From positions 1 to 51,296 of the forward strand of contig NZ_SSOJ01000125.1 in the NCBI RefSeq assembly GCF_029871205.1: a DNA stretch of 51,296 nt. Reading direction: 5' to 3'. Below are positions 23,453 to 32,228 of this stretch, in pieces. Positions within the stretch are counted from its first letter, which is position 1; every line of letters begins with the position of its first letter. The notes under the pieces are model-generated. The model ran no database searches, was not told where the DNA came from, and was given only the letters and a program-made list of their open reading frames with translations. The position numbers and the translations under genes are program-made. The DNA comes from Pseudomonas sp. BN417 (GTDB taxonomy: Bacteria > Pseudomonadota > Gammaproteobacteria > Pseudomonadales > Pseudomonadaceae).

Positions 23453-24307
23453 ATGGACTACTGGCAAGTCGATGTATTCGCCGAACGTGTGCTGGCCGGC
23501 AACGGCGTGGCGGTCTTCCCCGACTGCCGCGGCCTCTCCGCCACCGCCATGCAGGAGCTGACCCGCGAACTGCGGCAGTTCGAGTCGATCTTCCTGGCGC
23601 CGCTGGACGGCCCCAACGCCTTCTCCGCGCGGGTGTTCACGGTGGAGGAGGAACTGCCCTTCGCCGGTCACCCCATACTCGGCGCGGCCGCCCTGCTGCA
23701 TCACCTGCACGGCGGCGCGGCCCATGCCGACTGGCTGCTGCACCTTTCGGAGAAGCAGGTGCGCATCGCCACCCGGCACCAGGGCAAGGGCTTCTACGCG
23801 GAAATGGACCAGGGCCGCGCCGAGTTCGGCCGGGTCCTGGACGACACCAGCGCCGATGCCTTCGCCGCCGCCTTCGGCAGCGAGCGCGACCGCCGCTTCC
23901 CCGCCCAGGTGGTCAGCACCGGCCTGCCCTACCTGCTGCTGCCGGTGACCGCCGCCGGCCTCGCCGCGGCGAAACAACGCGAATTGCTCGACGACGCCCT
24001 GGCGGGAATAGGTGCGGCCTTCGTCTTCCTTATCGAGGTCGACGCCCGCGAAGGCCGCACCTGGGACCCGCTGGGCGTGGTGGAGGACATCGCCACTGGC
24101 AGCGCCGCAGGCCCGGTGGCCGCCTGGATGGTGGAGCAAGGGCTGGAGTTCCACGGGCAACCCTTCGCCCTGTCCCAGGGGCGTTTCCTTGGCCGGCTGA
24201 GCCGGCTCGATGTGTGCGTGAGCGAGGACGACCGGGTGAAGGTCGGCGGCAAGGTCCAGCTGCTGGCCCAGGCCCGCCTGCTGGCGGCTCCAGCGGATCT
24301 GGGCTGA
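23453..24307 (+). CDS. PhzF family isomerase/epimerase-fold protein
   Basis: The 284-residue protein has the diaminopimelate-epimerase-like fold of the PhzF family. The catalytic glutamate is E44 in RQFESIFLAP, and the substrate-binding segment EDIATGSAAGPVAAWM lies near residue 214. Apart from PhzF of phenazine synthesis, most members have unknown substrates, and there is no phenazine operon here. The gene starts 12 bases after the terminator, with CTGGAG as a ribosome site, so it must be reached by read-through or by a promoter inside the preceding region. Confidence 0.9.
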   Translation: MDYWQVDVFAERVLAGNGVAVFPDCRGLSATAMQELTRELRQFESIFLAPLDGPNAFSARVFTVEEELPFAGHPILGAAALLHHLHGGAAHADWLLHLSEKQVRIATRHQGKGFYAEMDQGRAEFGRVLDDTSADAFAAAFGSERDRRFPAQVVSTGLPYLLLPVTAAGLAAAKQRELLDDALAGIGAAFVFLIEVDAREGRTWDPLGVVEDIATGSAAGPVAAWMVEQGLEFHGQPFALSQGRFLGRLSRLDVCVSEDDRVKVGGKVQLLAQARLLAAPADLG

Positions 24308-24375
24308 CGACCGGGCTGGCGGCACCTGCTGCCAGCGACAACACTGAACACTCGCACAACGAAGGGAGAGCGATC

Positions 24376-25248
24376 ATGCGCTGGCAACGTGCGCGTCGCA
24401 GCGACAATGTTCAGGATGCCGGAGGCATGGGTGGTGGCGGTATGCGCCTGGGCGGTGGCAAGGGCCTCGGCCTGGGCGGCATCGCGATAGTGGTGGTGGT
24501 GGCGCTGCTGATGGGCGAGGACCCGCTGCAGATCCTCGGCGAGATCACCCAGCAAAACGCTTCGGTCAACCCGCAACAGCAATCGGCCATGCCCACGGGC
24601 ACACCGGAAGAACGCGAATTCGTCCGCGCCATCCTCGGCGATACCGAAGACACCTGGCGCGCCATCTTCCAGTCCGCTGGCCGCCAGTACCAGGACCCGA
24701 CCCTGGTGCTGTTCAACGGCGGCGTGCAATCGGCCTGCGGCTTCGCTTCTGCCGCCGTCGGCCCCTTCTACTGTCCGGGTGATCGCAAGGTCTACCTGGA
24801 CCTGGATTTCTTCGAGGAAATGGCCCAGCGCTTCGAGGCCGCCGGCGACTTCGCCCAGGCCTATGTGATCGCCCATGAAGTGGGCCACCACGTGCAGACC
24901 CTGCTGGGCGTCTCCGCCAAGGTCAACGCCGCCCGCCAGCGCGGCGAACGGGTGGAAGGCGACAATGGCCTGCTGGTGCGCCAGGAACTGCAGGCCGATT
25001 GCCTGGCCGGTGTCTGGGCCTTCCACGCGCAGAAACGCATGGACTGGCTGGAACCCGGCGACCTGGAAGAAGCCCTCAACGCCGCCAACGCCATCGGCGA
25101 CGACCGCCTGCAGAGCCAGGCCCGCGGCCAGGTGGTGCCCGACTCCTTCACCCACGGGACTTCGGCGCAGCGGGTGCGCTGGTTCAAGACGGGGTTCGAG
25201 AAGGGGGACGTGGGAAGGTGCGATACCTTTTCGACGGCGCGGCTTTGA
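24376..25248 (+). CDS. neutral zinc metallopeptidase, YpfJ family
   Basis: The 290-residue protein belongs to the YpfJ/zinc_peptidase family. After a Gly-rich stretch (about residues 16-35) comes one membrane helix (about 34-46), then the peptidase domain with the zinc motif H167-E-V-G-H171 in VIAHEVGHHVQTLLG and a downstream glutamate in RQELQADCLAG. Its cellular substrate is unknown. The start MRWQRARRSD follows GGGAG by a few bases and is the family's usual N-terminus; an upstream in-frame ATG overlaps the PhzF-like gene. Confidence 0.92.
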   Translation: MRWQRARRSDNVQDAGGMGGGGMRLGGGKGLGLGGIAIVVVVALLMGEDPLQILGEITQQNASVNPQQQSAMPTGTPEEREFVRAILGDTEDTWRAIFQSAGRQYQDPTLVLFNGGVQSACGFASAAVGPFYCPGDRKVYLDLDFFEEMAQRFEAAGDFAQAYVIAHEVGHHVQTLLGVSAKVNAARQRGERVEGDNGLLVRQELQADCLAGVWAFHAQKRMDWLEPGDLEEALNAANAIGDDRLQSQARGQVVPDSFTHGTSAQRVRWFKTGFEKGDVGRCDTFSTARL

Positions 25249-25282
25249 GGGATATGGAGCCCCGCCCGCAGCCATGACCGGG

Positions 25283-25651
25283 TGTAGGGTGGATATCGCT
25301 TTTCATATCCACCAGCGTGGCCAGGCCTGGCTCCGCCGGTGGATCGATGAAGCGTGATCCACCCTACGGCTCTTGCCGAAACTCCATTCGCGAAGGGGCT
25401 ATGGCAAAGCGTGGACCGGCGTAGGGTGGATATCGCTTTTCATATCCACCAAGCGAGGCTGGGCCAGACTCCGATGGTGGATCGATGAAGCGTGATCCAC
25501 CCTACGGCTCTTGCCGAAACTCCATTCGCGAAGGGGCTATGGCAAAGCGTGGACCGGCGTAGGGTGGATATCGCTTTTCATATCCACCAGTGTGGCCAGG
25601 CCTGGCTCCGCCGGTGGATCGATGAAGCGTGGTCCACCCTACGGCTCTTGC
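25283..25651. repeat. 138-bp tandem repeat, 2.7 copies
   Basis: Units start at 25283, 25421 and 25559, each opening GTAGGGTGGATATCGC, with an exact 138-base period; the third stops near 25651. Each unit has an inner hairpin GGTGGATAT-cgcttttc-ATATCCACC and outer arms GTAGGGTGG/CCACCCTAC. Copies differ mainly in the segment after CCACCA (copy 2 differs most). The 408-base gap between ypfJ and the HAD gene holds nothing else that I can recognise. Confidence 0.9.
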
Positions 25652-25656
25652 CGAAC

Positions 25657-26262
25657 CTACCTTTCCACCATCCCCATCAACTCCCCACAATCCCGCGCGA
25701 ACCAGTCCGCCAGCTCTGGCCAGGGGTTCTCCGGCAGGTTCACCAGCACTGTGCTGGCCCCCGCCGCGCGGCCGCAGTCGAGGTCGAAGCGGTAGTCGCC
25801 CACCATCACCAGTCGCCGGGGCTCTACCTGCCAGCGGTCGGCCAGGTGCAGCAGGCCGCCGGGGTGGGGTTTGGGCGGGGCTTCGCCGCGGCCGAGGATG
25901 TCGTCGGTGGCGAAGCAGTCGCCGAGGCCGATGGCTTCGAGGGTGAGCAGCGCCAGTTCGTGGGCGTTGCGGGTGAGGATGCCGAGCCGGCAGCCGCGCT
26001 GGTGGAGTTCACGTACCAGCTCGATGGCACCGCTGGCGGGACGGGCGTTCTGCGCCAGTTCCCGTTCGTGCTCCAGCAGCCAGGCATGCTTGGCGTTCGC
26101 CTCCTCCTCGGGCAGCGCCGCCAGGTGGTGGAGGATGTCCTCCTCCGGCGGTATGTCCAGGGACTGGCGTATGGCGGCGAAGTCATGCACGGCGATGGTC
26201 AGGGTGCCGTCCATGTCGAACACCCAGTGGCGGAACTGCGCCAGGATCAAAGGGACGCTCAC
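25657..26262 (-). CDS. HAD-IA family hydrolase (phosphoglycolate phosphatase-like)
   Basis: The 201-residue protein carries HAD motifs I (FDMDGTLT, residues 15-22), II (ILTRNA), III (lysine in PPKPHPGG) and IV (MVGDYRFDLDCG). It would act as a small-molecule phosphatase of unknown substrate. The best start is GTG at 26262, which overlaps the tesB stop (GTGA) and precedes VPLILAQFRHWVFDMDG; longer frames run far into tesB. It is probably co-transcribed with tesB. Confidence 0.88.
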   Translation of the reverse strand: MSVPLILAQFRHWVFDMDGTLTIAVHDFAAIRQSLDIPPEEDILHHLAALPEEEANAKHAWLLEHERELAQNARPASGAIELVRELHQRGCRLGILTRNAHELALLTLEAIGLGDCFATDDILGRGEAPPKPHPGGLLHLADRWQVEPRRLVMVGDYRFDLDCGRAAGASTVLVNLPENPWPELADWFARDCGELMGMVER

Positions 26263-27128
26263 TTCCAGTCCTCGCGCAGACGGGTCAGGCCTTCCTGGGC
26301 CACGGACGCCACCAGTTGGCCGGCGCGGTTGAAGATGCTGCCGCGGGTGAAGCCGCGGGCATTGCCGGCCCAGGGGCTGTCCATGGAGTAGAGCAGCCAG
26401 TCGTCGGCACGCAGGTCGCGGTGAAACCACAGGGCGTGGTCGAGGCTGGCCACCTGCATGAACTTCTGCCACACCGAGACGCTGTGGGGCAGCATCGAGG
26501 TGGTCAACAGGCCGAAGTCGGAGGCGTAGGCCAGGATGTACTTGTGGATGGCGCGGATGTCCGGCAGGTTGCCGTCGGCGCGGAACCAGAGGTGCTTGAT
26601 CGGCTCGCCCGGCTTGGGGTCGTACGGGTTTTCCGCAGTGACCGGGCGGATCTCGATGGGCTTTTCGCAGAGGAATTTGTCGCGCACCCGCTCGGACAGC
26701 AGGTGGGCGTTCTGCCGGGCGATTTCCAGCTCGCTGGGCAGGTTCTCCGGGCCCGGCACCAGGGGCATGCCCAACTGGTGTTCGAAACCTTCCTCGTCCT
26801 GCTGGAAGGAGGCGCTGCAGGTAAAGATCTGCTGGCCCTTCTGGATCGCGGTGACGCGGCGGGTGCTGAAACTACCGCCGTCGCGGACCCGCTCGACCGA
26901 GTAGACCACCGGCAGGCTGGCGTCGCCCGGACGCAGGAAGTAACCGTGAAGGGAGTGCACGTGGCGCTCGGCCTCCACCGTCTGGCTGGCGGCGGAGAGG
27001 GATTGACCTAGTACCTGGCCGCCGAACAGCTGGCGGAAGCCGAGATCCTGGCTGACGCCGCGGAACAGGTTCTCTTCGATGGATTCGAGGCTCAGCAGGG
27101 CGACCAGTTCGTCGAGCACCTGGGACAT
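26259..27128 (-). CDS. tesB: acyl-CoA thioesterase II TesB
   Basis: The 289-residue protein is a double-hotdog TesB thioesterase. Typical segments are LFRGVSQDLGFRQLFGGQVLGQ near residue 20, the first-domain GDASLPVVYSVERVRDGGSF near 67, and the C-terminal SLDHALWFHRDLRADDWLLY (catalytic aspartate) near 232. It hydrolyses medium to long acyl-CoAs in the cytoplasm. Length matches E. coli TesB (286). It has a GGAGATT site before the ATG and is followed directly by the HAD hydrolase. Confidence 0.95.
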   Translation of the reverse strand: MSQVLDELVALLSLESIEENLFRGVSQDLGFRQLFGGQVLGQSLSAASQTVEAERHVHSLHGYFLRPGDASLPVVYSVERVRDGGSFSTRRVTAIQKGQQIFTCSASFQQDEEGFEHQLGMPLVPGPENLPSELEIARQNAHLLSERVRDKFLCEKPIEIRPVTAENPYDPKPGEPIKHLWFRADGNLPDIRAIHKYILAYASDFGLLTTSMLPHSVSVWQKFMQVASLDHALWFHRDLRADDWLLYSMDSPWAGNARGFTRGSIFNRAGQLVASVAQEGLTRLREDWK

Positions 27129-27159
27129 GGAAATCTCCTCTGCAAGGCTGCCGTCCCGG

Positions 27160-28764
27160 TCATGGCCGGGGCGGTCGTCGTAGTTCAGGATAGGCCGGCA
27201 GCGTCGTCAGGCGCTCGTCCCACAGCGCGCGGCCCAGGGTGAAATGGTAAAGGCTTTGCCAGCGGCTGTCGGCAATCTCCAGCAATTCGTGTACCGCATC
27301 ATCGAAGTAGCAGCCGATGCCGGTGCCGGACAGCCCGGCCGCCTCGGCCTCCAGGTAGAGAAGCTGGCCGATCTGGCCGCACTCCCAGTACAACCGTGGG
27401 TAATGCCAGGCGCCCTGTTCCAGGGCGGCGTCGAAGCGCGCGAGCATGGCCAGGGCGACGCAGCCGTCGGCGGCGATGTCCTGGCCGCAGGAGAGGAAGC
27501 CCGCCAGGCCACGGGCGTCGCCTTCCAGCAGGCGGTACAGCGGCAGCTCGTCGCTGGCCCGCTGCCAGAGGAAATCCTTGCGCAGGCCGGCCGCCAGCTC
27601 ATCGTCGGGGGCGGCGCCGCGGGCCAGCCAGTAAAGGCCCGGCGCCAGGCCCTGGACGCGGTGGACGAACAACAGCAGGTCCACCTGGGGCGCGCCCAGG
27701 CTGGCAAGGGGAACCGGCGAGTGCTCCGGCAGCAGGCGGCGCAGCCAGGCCAGCAGCAATTCCGCCTGGATGCCACTGCGGCCGTCCATCGACTGGGCGC
27801 TGCGTCGTCGGTGCAGCAGCGGGCGTAGCGGCAGGCCGGGGTTATCCACAGTGGCGGCGGCCACCGCTGCGCGCCAGTCGGCCAGGGGCTGGCGCGGCGC
27901 ACGGCACTGGGCGTGGACGCGCTCCAGCTCCGGCCAGTGGTGCTGCTCACGGGACAGACGATTGGGCGTGCCCTGCAGCTCCAGCGCCGCCAGGCCGGAC
28001 AGCAGCTGTTGATCCAGGGCGAACTCCGCATCCCGGGGCGGGCCTATCCAGAGCAGCACATCGGCGTACTCGCCTTCGACGAAGCCGGGCCGGTCCAGTC
28101 CCAGCACGCCGTCCAGCGCTTGCTCGGCGACATTGCCGAGCAAACGCACTTGCCAGCCCAGGGCGCTGGCGGCCAGGGCCAGGGCCGCCAGGGCGTGGCC
28201 GAGGTCGTGGTGGCAATAGCGGTAGGCGCGCTCGCCGTACTTCCAGGCCTCGCGCCACGGGATGCTGGCCAGACCGAGGAGCAAGCCCCCCGCCGGCAGA
28301 GCCGCCGCCAGCTGCGCGGCCAGGGGCGCCGGCAATTGGGCGCGGACCTCCAGGGCGTGGAGATCCGGCGCGTAGTGGGCCAGCAGCGCGCCCTCCTCCA
28401 CCGCGCCGGGCGGCAGCAGCAGATAGGCCTCGGTGGGATGAAGATTGCCCGAGGACGGATTGACCCGCAGGGCCCAGCGGCTGCCGCCAGCCTCCTTCCA
28501 GGCGGAGATGGCGAGGCTGTCGTAGAGCAGCTGGGACAGGCTCTCGCGGTTCAGCGGCGCCGGCGGGCCGATCGGGCCGGCGAATACGGCGTCATAGGGC
28601 GGGGTCTCCTCCAGCGGTCGCTGCCAGAGCTCCAGCAGCCGCGCGCCGGCGAAACGACGGAAGGGCGCCGGCTGGGTGGCCCAGTCCAGCTGGCCGGGGC
28701 CGGGGGCGAAGCGATCGGGACGATGCTTGCTCAGTTCGTGGTAGGCGCGCACTGCATCGCTCAT
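27160..28764 (-). CDS. SagB/ThcOx family two-domain nitroreductase-like dehydrogenase
   Basis: The 534-residue protein contains two nitroreductase-fold halves. The N-terminal half has ISAWKEAGGSRWALRVNPSSGNLHPTEAYLLL, the SagB/ThcOx signature region, near residue 85, and the C-terminal half has LRPLLHRRRSAQSMDGRSG and GLAGTGIGCYFDDAVHE-like sequence near the end (actual LSGTGIGCYFDD). SagB enzymes use FMN to oxidise azolines in peptide natural products, but no YcaO or precursor gene is near, so this is a stand-alone member of unknown substrate. Its ATG overlaps the stop of the GNAT gene by four bases, so the two are coupled. The start MSDAVRAYHELSKHRPDRF is the usual N-terminus. Confidence 0.87.
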   Translation of the reverse strand: MSDAVRAYHELSKHRPDRFAPGPGQLDWATQPAPFRRFAGARLLELWQRPLEETPPYDAVFAGPIGPPAPLNRESLSQLLYDSLAISAWKEAGGSRWALRVNPSSGNLHPTEAYLLLPPGAVEEGALLAHYAPDLHALEVRAQLPAPLAAQLAAALPAGGLLLGLASIPWREAWKYGERAYRYCHHDLGHALAALALAASALGWQVRLLGNVAEQALDGVLGLDRPGFVEGEYADVLLWIGPPRDAEFALDQQLLSGLAALELQGTPNRLSREQHHWPELERVHAQCRAPRQPLADWRAAVAAATVDNPGLPLRPLLHRRRSAQSMDGRSGIQAELLLAWLRRLLPEHSPVPLASLGAPQVDLLLFVHRVQGLAPGLYWLARGAAPDDELAAGLRKDFLWQRASDELPLYRLLEGDARGLAGFLSCGQDIAADGCVALAMLARFDAALEQGAWHYPRLYWECGQIGQLLYLEAEAAGLSGTGIGCYFDDAVHELLEIADSRWQSLYHFTLGRALWDERLTTLPAYPELRRPPRP

Positions 28765-29321
28765 CGCAGCGCCTCCCATTCGGCGCGGCCGAGCCGATAG
28801 AGGAGATGGAGCCGCAGCGGGTGGCCGGACGGCAGACTCGGGTGCTCGAAGTTCCCGTCAAAGTCGCGCTGCATGCCGATGCGCTCCATCACGGCCTGGG
28901 AACGCAGGTTGGCCGGCACCGTAAAGGCCACCACTTCCGCCAGGAGCAGCCGCTCGAAGGCGAAGGCCAGCGCCGCCTGGGCCGCCTCGCAGGCCAGTCC
29001 CTGCCCCCAGTGCTGGGGCATGAAGCGCCAGCCGATTTCCACCGCCGGGGTGAAATGCGCCTCAAAGCTCACGTTTTGCAGGCCCAGCACGCCGACGAAG
29101 CTGCCATCGTCAAGGCGTTCCACTATCCACTGGCCGAAGCCGTGGTCCTGGAAGTGCTGGCGTATGCGCGCGGCCAGGGCGTCGCTTTCCTCGCGGCTCA
29201 TGCAGGCGGGGAAATGGCGCATCACCTCGGGGTCGGCATTCATCTCGGCGAAGGCCGTCAGGTCATCGTCGCGCCAGGTGCGCAGGCGCAGACGCGGGGT
29301 GTCGAGTTCGATGGAGGGCAC
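28761..29321 (-). CDS. GNAT family N-acetyltransferase (RimJ/RimL type)
   Basis: The 186-residue protein opens with the RimJ-type pattern ELDTPRLRLRTWRDDDL and has VEIGWRFMPQHWGQGLACEAAQAAL, the acetyl-CoA-binding region, near residue 90, followed by VPANLRSQAVMERIGM. GTG at 29321 is the best start: it immediately precedes the conserved strand, while the in-frame ATG further upstream would overlap the divergent gene's leader. It is coupled to the SagB-type gene, which may indicate a shared small-molecule substrate. Confidence 0.86.
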   Translation of the reverse strand: MPSIELDTPRLRLRTWRDDDLTAFAEMNADPEVMRHFPACMSREESDALAARIRQHFQDHGFGQWIVERLDDGSFVGVLGLQNVSFEAHFTPAVEIGWRFMPQHWGQGLACEAAQAALAFAFERLLLAEVVAFTVPANLRSQAVMERIGMQRDFDGNFEHPSLPSGHPLRLHLLYRLGRAEWEALR

Positions 29322-29391
29322 GGGAGTTTCTCTTGAGCCGGGCTCGAAGCGCCCATCATACTGCCGCCGTAACACCGCCGAGTGCTGATCG

Positions 29392-30315
29392 ATGTTCCTG
29401 CCGCTGGTCTACCACGACGACTACAGCCCGCCTTTCCCGGCGGCGCACCGTTTTCCCATGGAGAAGTTCCGCCTGCTCTATGAGCATCTGCTGGAAAGCG
29501 GCCTGGCGACCGACGAGCGCCTGCATCGACCGGACATTTGTCCGCCCGAGGTGCTGGCCCTGACCCATTGCCCTGACTACATCCAGCGTTTCCTCGACGG
29601 CGAACTCGGCCGCGAGGAACAGCGCCGCCTCGGCCTGCCCTGGAGCCCACCGCTGGCGCGGCGCACCGTGCGCGCGGTGGGCGGCTCGCTGCTGGCCGCC
29701 GAACTCGCCCTGGAGCATGGCCTGGCCTGCCACCTGGCCGGCGGCACCCACCATGCCCACTTCGACCACGCGGCGGGCTTCTGCATCTTCAATGACCTGG
29801 CGGTGGTCAGCCGCTACCTGCTGGAAGCCGGCCGCGTACAGCGGGTGCTCATCTTCGACTGCGACGTGCACCAGGGCGACGGCACCGCGCGGCTGCTGGC
29901 CGATACGCCGGAGGCCATCACCGTCTCGCTGCACTGCGAGAAGAACTTCCCCGCGCGCAAGGCCGAGAGCGACTGGGACATTCCCCTGCCCATGGGCATG
30001 GGCGACGCCGACTACCTGCAGGTTATGGAGGACGCGCTGAACTACCTGCTGCCCCTCTACCAGCCGGACCTGGTGCTCTACGACGCCGGGGTCGACGTGC
30101 ACGAGAACGATGCCCTGGGCTACCTGCAACTCACCGACGCCGGCGTGGCCGAGCGCGACGAGCGGGTGATCCGCCACTGCCTCGGGCGGGATATTCCGGT
30201 GGTGGGGGTTATCGGCGGCGGCTATGACAAGGACCGCGCGGCGCTGGCCCGGCGGCACGGCATCCTCCACCACAGTGCGGACAAGGTCTGGCGCGGGATG
30301 GGGTTGGGAGCCTGA
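29392..30315 (+). CDS. histone deacetylase-like amidohydrolase
   Basis: The 307-residue protein has the arginase/deacetylase fold. Zinc and catalytic residues are visible in GGTHHAHFDHAAGFCIFND (His-His pair near residue 120), FDCDVHQGDGTA (Asp-x-His, near 160), YDAGVDVHENDALG (third zinc ligand, near 229) and GGGYD (catalytic tyrosine, near 280). Bacterial members deacetylate small acetylated amines such as acetylpolyamines or acetoin-related compounds. It is divergent from the GNAT-SagB pair, so acetylation and deacetylation genes face each other. Confidence 0.93.
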   Translation: MFLPLVYHDDYSPPFPAAHRFPMEKFRLLYEHLLESGLATDERLHRPDICPPEVLALTHCPDYIQRFLDGELGREEQRRLGLPWSPPLARRTVRAVGGSLLAAELALEHGLACHLAGGTHHAHFDHAAGFCIFNDLAVVSRYLLEAGRVQRVLIFDCDVHQGDGTARLLADTPEAITVSLHCEKNFPARKAESDWDIPLPMGMGDADYLQVMEDALNYLLPLYQPDLVLYDAGVDVHENDALGYLQLTDAGVAERDERVIRHCLGRDIPVVGVIGGGYDKDRAALARRHGILHHSADKVWRGMGLGA

Positions 30316-30326
30316 AGGTGATCCTT

Positions 30327-30403
30327 GCGGGGGCGAATTTATTCGCCAAGGGCTGCGAAGCTGACCCGTAGGATGGGTGGAGCGGAGCGATACCCATCCT
30401 ACG
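30327..30403. repeat. partial dispersed repeat plus GTAGGATGGGT hairpin
   Basis: CTTGCGGGGGCGAATTTATTCGCC (30327-30350) is a half element of the GAATTC-type family. GTAGGATGGGT (30368-30378) pairs with ACCCATCCTAC (30392-30402) around GGAGCGGAGCGAT. The hairpin sits between the deacetylase and flavoprotein genes and could end transcription of the former. Confidence 0.6.
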
Positions 30404-30460
30404 AAAGCCTGCGCGGTGCAGTAGAATGCGCCCCTCCTCCACTCCCGCGCCCTTGCCCCC

Positions 30461-31696
30461 ATGAAAGACTCCTCCCCCTTCGTCGCCATCATCGGCGGCG
30501 GCCCTGCCGGGCTGATGGCTGCCGAAGTCCTGGCCGAGGGCGGCGCGCGGGTGGAATTGTTCGATGCCATGCCTTCGGTGGGCCGCAAGTTCCTGCTGGC
30601 CGGGGTGGGCGGGATGAACATCACCCATTCCGAAGCCAAGGTGCCCTTCCTCGGCCGCTACGGCGCGCGCCGCGATGAGGTCGCCGCGCTGCTGGAGGAC
30701 TTCGGCGCCGAAGAGCTGCGCCAGTGGATCCACGATCTGGGCATCGACACCTTCGTCGGCAGCTCGGGCCGGGTCTTCCCCACCGACATGAAAGCGGCGC
30801 CGCTGCTGCGCGCCTGGCTCAAGCGCCTGCGCGAGCGGGGTGTACTTATCCACACCCGTCGACGCTGGCTGGGCTGGGACGACCAGGGCGCCCTGCGTAT
30901 CGCCACCCCGGACGGCGAAACCCTGCTGGCCGCCGATGCCTGCCTGCTGGCCCTCGGCGGCGGCAGCTGGGCGCGACTGGGTTCGGACGGCGCCTGGGTA
31001 CCACTTCTGGAGAATCGCGGTATCCGTGTCGCGCCGCTCGAACCGAGCAATTGCGGCTTCGAAGTGGCCGGATGGAGCCCGCTGCTGCAGGAGAAGTTCG
31101 CCGGCGCGCCGATCAAGCCGGTGGCCATCCGCCTGGATGACGACGCACCGCGCCAGGGCGAATTCGTGCTCACTGCCCAGGGTGTGGAAGGCAGCCTGAT
31201 CTACGCCTTCTCCGCCGCCATCCGCGAGCGGATCAAGGCCAGCGGCAGCGCCACGGTGCATCTCGACCTGCTGCCCAACCAGCCTGTGGAAAAGGTCGCC
31301 AAGGCCCTGGCCCGGCCACGCGGTTCGCGCACCATGGCCAAGCACTTGCACGGCCAGCTCGGTATCGACGGCGCCCGTGCCAGCCTGCTGCGGGAACTGT
31401 CGGCCAAGGACGACTTCCTCGACCCCGAGCGCCTGGCCGCGGTGATCAAGAGCCTGCCGCTGACGCTGGTGCGGGCGCGACCGCTGGACGAAGCCATCAG
31501 CTCGGCCGGCGGCGTGCCCTTCGAGGCACTGGATGACGGGCTGATGCTCAAGGACCTGCCTGGGGTTTTCTGCGCCGGGGAAATGCTCGACTGGGAAGCC
31601 CCCACCGGCGGCTACCTGCTCACCGCCTGTTTCGCCAGCGGCCGCGCTGCCGCGCGCGGCATGCTGCACTGGCTTTCGCAGCGCCAGCTCACGTAG
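30461..31696 (+). CDS. BaiN-like FAD/NAD(P)-dependent flavoprotein (TIGR03862 type)
   Basis: The 411-residue protein begins with an FAD-binding motif IIGGGPAGLMAAEVLAEGG (about residues 9-27) followed by GRKFLLAGVGGMNITHSE, the signature of the BaiN/HI0933 flavoprotein family in its TIGR03862 branch. The C-terminal GVFCAGEMLDWEAPTGGYLL is also typical. Members are putative oxidoreductases whose physiological substrates are unknown. It stands alone, between the deacetylase and a VOC protein gene. Confidence 0.9.
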   Translation: MKDSSPFVAIIGGGPAGLMAAEVLAEGGARVELFDAMPSVGRKFLLAGVGGMNITHSEAKVPFLGRYGARRDEVAALLEDFGAEELRQWIHDLGIDTFVGSSGRVFPTDMKAAPLLRAWLKRLRERGVLIHTRRRWLGWDDQGALRIATPDGETLLAADACLLALGGGSWARLGSDGAWVPLLENRGIRVAPLEPSNCGFEVAGWSPLLQEKFAGAPIKPVAIRLDDDAPRQGEFVLTAQGVEGSLIYAFSAAIRERIKASGSATVHLDLLPNQPVEKVAKALARPRGSRTMAKHLHGQLGIDGARASLLRELSAKDDFLDPERLAAVIKSLPLTLVRARPLDEAISSAGGVPFEALDDGLMLKDLPGVFCAGEMLDWEAPTGGYLLTACFASGRAAARGMLHWLSQRQLT

Positions 31697-31774
31697 CATC
31701 CAGCGCCAGGCCCCGGCAGAGGGCCACCTGCACCGTGCTTGTCTGTCCATTGGAACTGTCGGGGAACCCCATCC

Positions 31775-32140
31775 ATGAACACGCTGGACAGCATCGAGAT
31801 CAAAGCCTTCGTCCCGGCGAAGGACTATCCACAGAGCAAGGCCTTCTACCTCGACCTCGGCTTCAAACCGGGCGGCGAGTCCGATGAAGTGACCTGTTTC
31901 AGCCACGGCGATTGCGCCTTCCTGTTGCAGAACTTCTACGCCAGGGAGCTGGCGGAGAACCTGATGATGCATCTGCTGGTGAAGGACGTTGAGTCCTGGT
32001 GGCGGATGGTCCAGGACTCCGGGGTGATCGAGCGCTACGGCGTGCGCGTGGTGCCGCCCCAGGACCAGCCCTGGGGCATGCGCGATTTCATCCTCTTCGA
32101 TCCCAGCGGCGTCCTTTGGCGCATCGGACAGAACATCTGA
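31775..32140 (+). CDS. VOC family protein (glyoxalase/bleomycin-resistance fold)
   Basis: The 121-residue protein has one VOC module: IEIKAFVPAKDYPQSKAFYLDLGF at the start and DFILFDPSGVLWRIGQ at the end. Metal ligands of classical glyoxalases are not clear, and the substrate is unknown. I chose the ATG of MNTLDSIEIKAF; a start 12 codons upstream has a worse ribosome site. Confidence 0.85.
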   Translation: MNTLDSIEIKAFVPAKDYPQSKAFYLDLGFKPGGESDEVTCFSHGDCAFLLQNFYARELAENLMMHLLVKDVESWWRMVQDSGVIERYGVRVVPPQDQPWGMRDFILFDPSGVLWRIGQNI

Positions 32141-32228
32141 TCGGAAGCTGCCCGAGTGGTGTCGGCTGCCGCCCGGCCAGCGACTATGCTTGCCCTGAGC
32201 CCAGCTTTTTCCATGCGGTGCCCCTAAT

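Noticed and set aside
25283-25651. CRISPR array
   Set aside because: Repeats are 138 bases long, contiguous and without spacers, and no cas genes are present.
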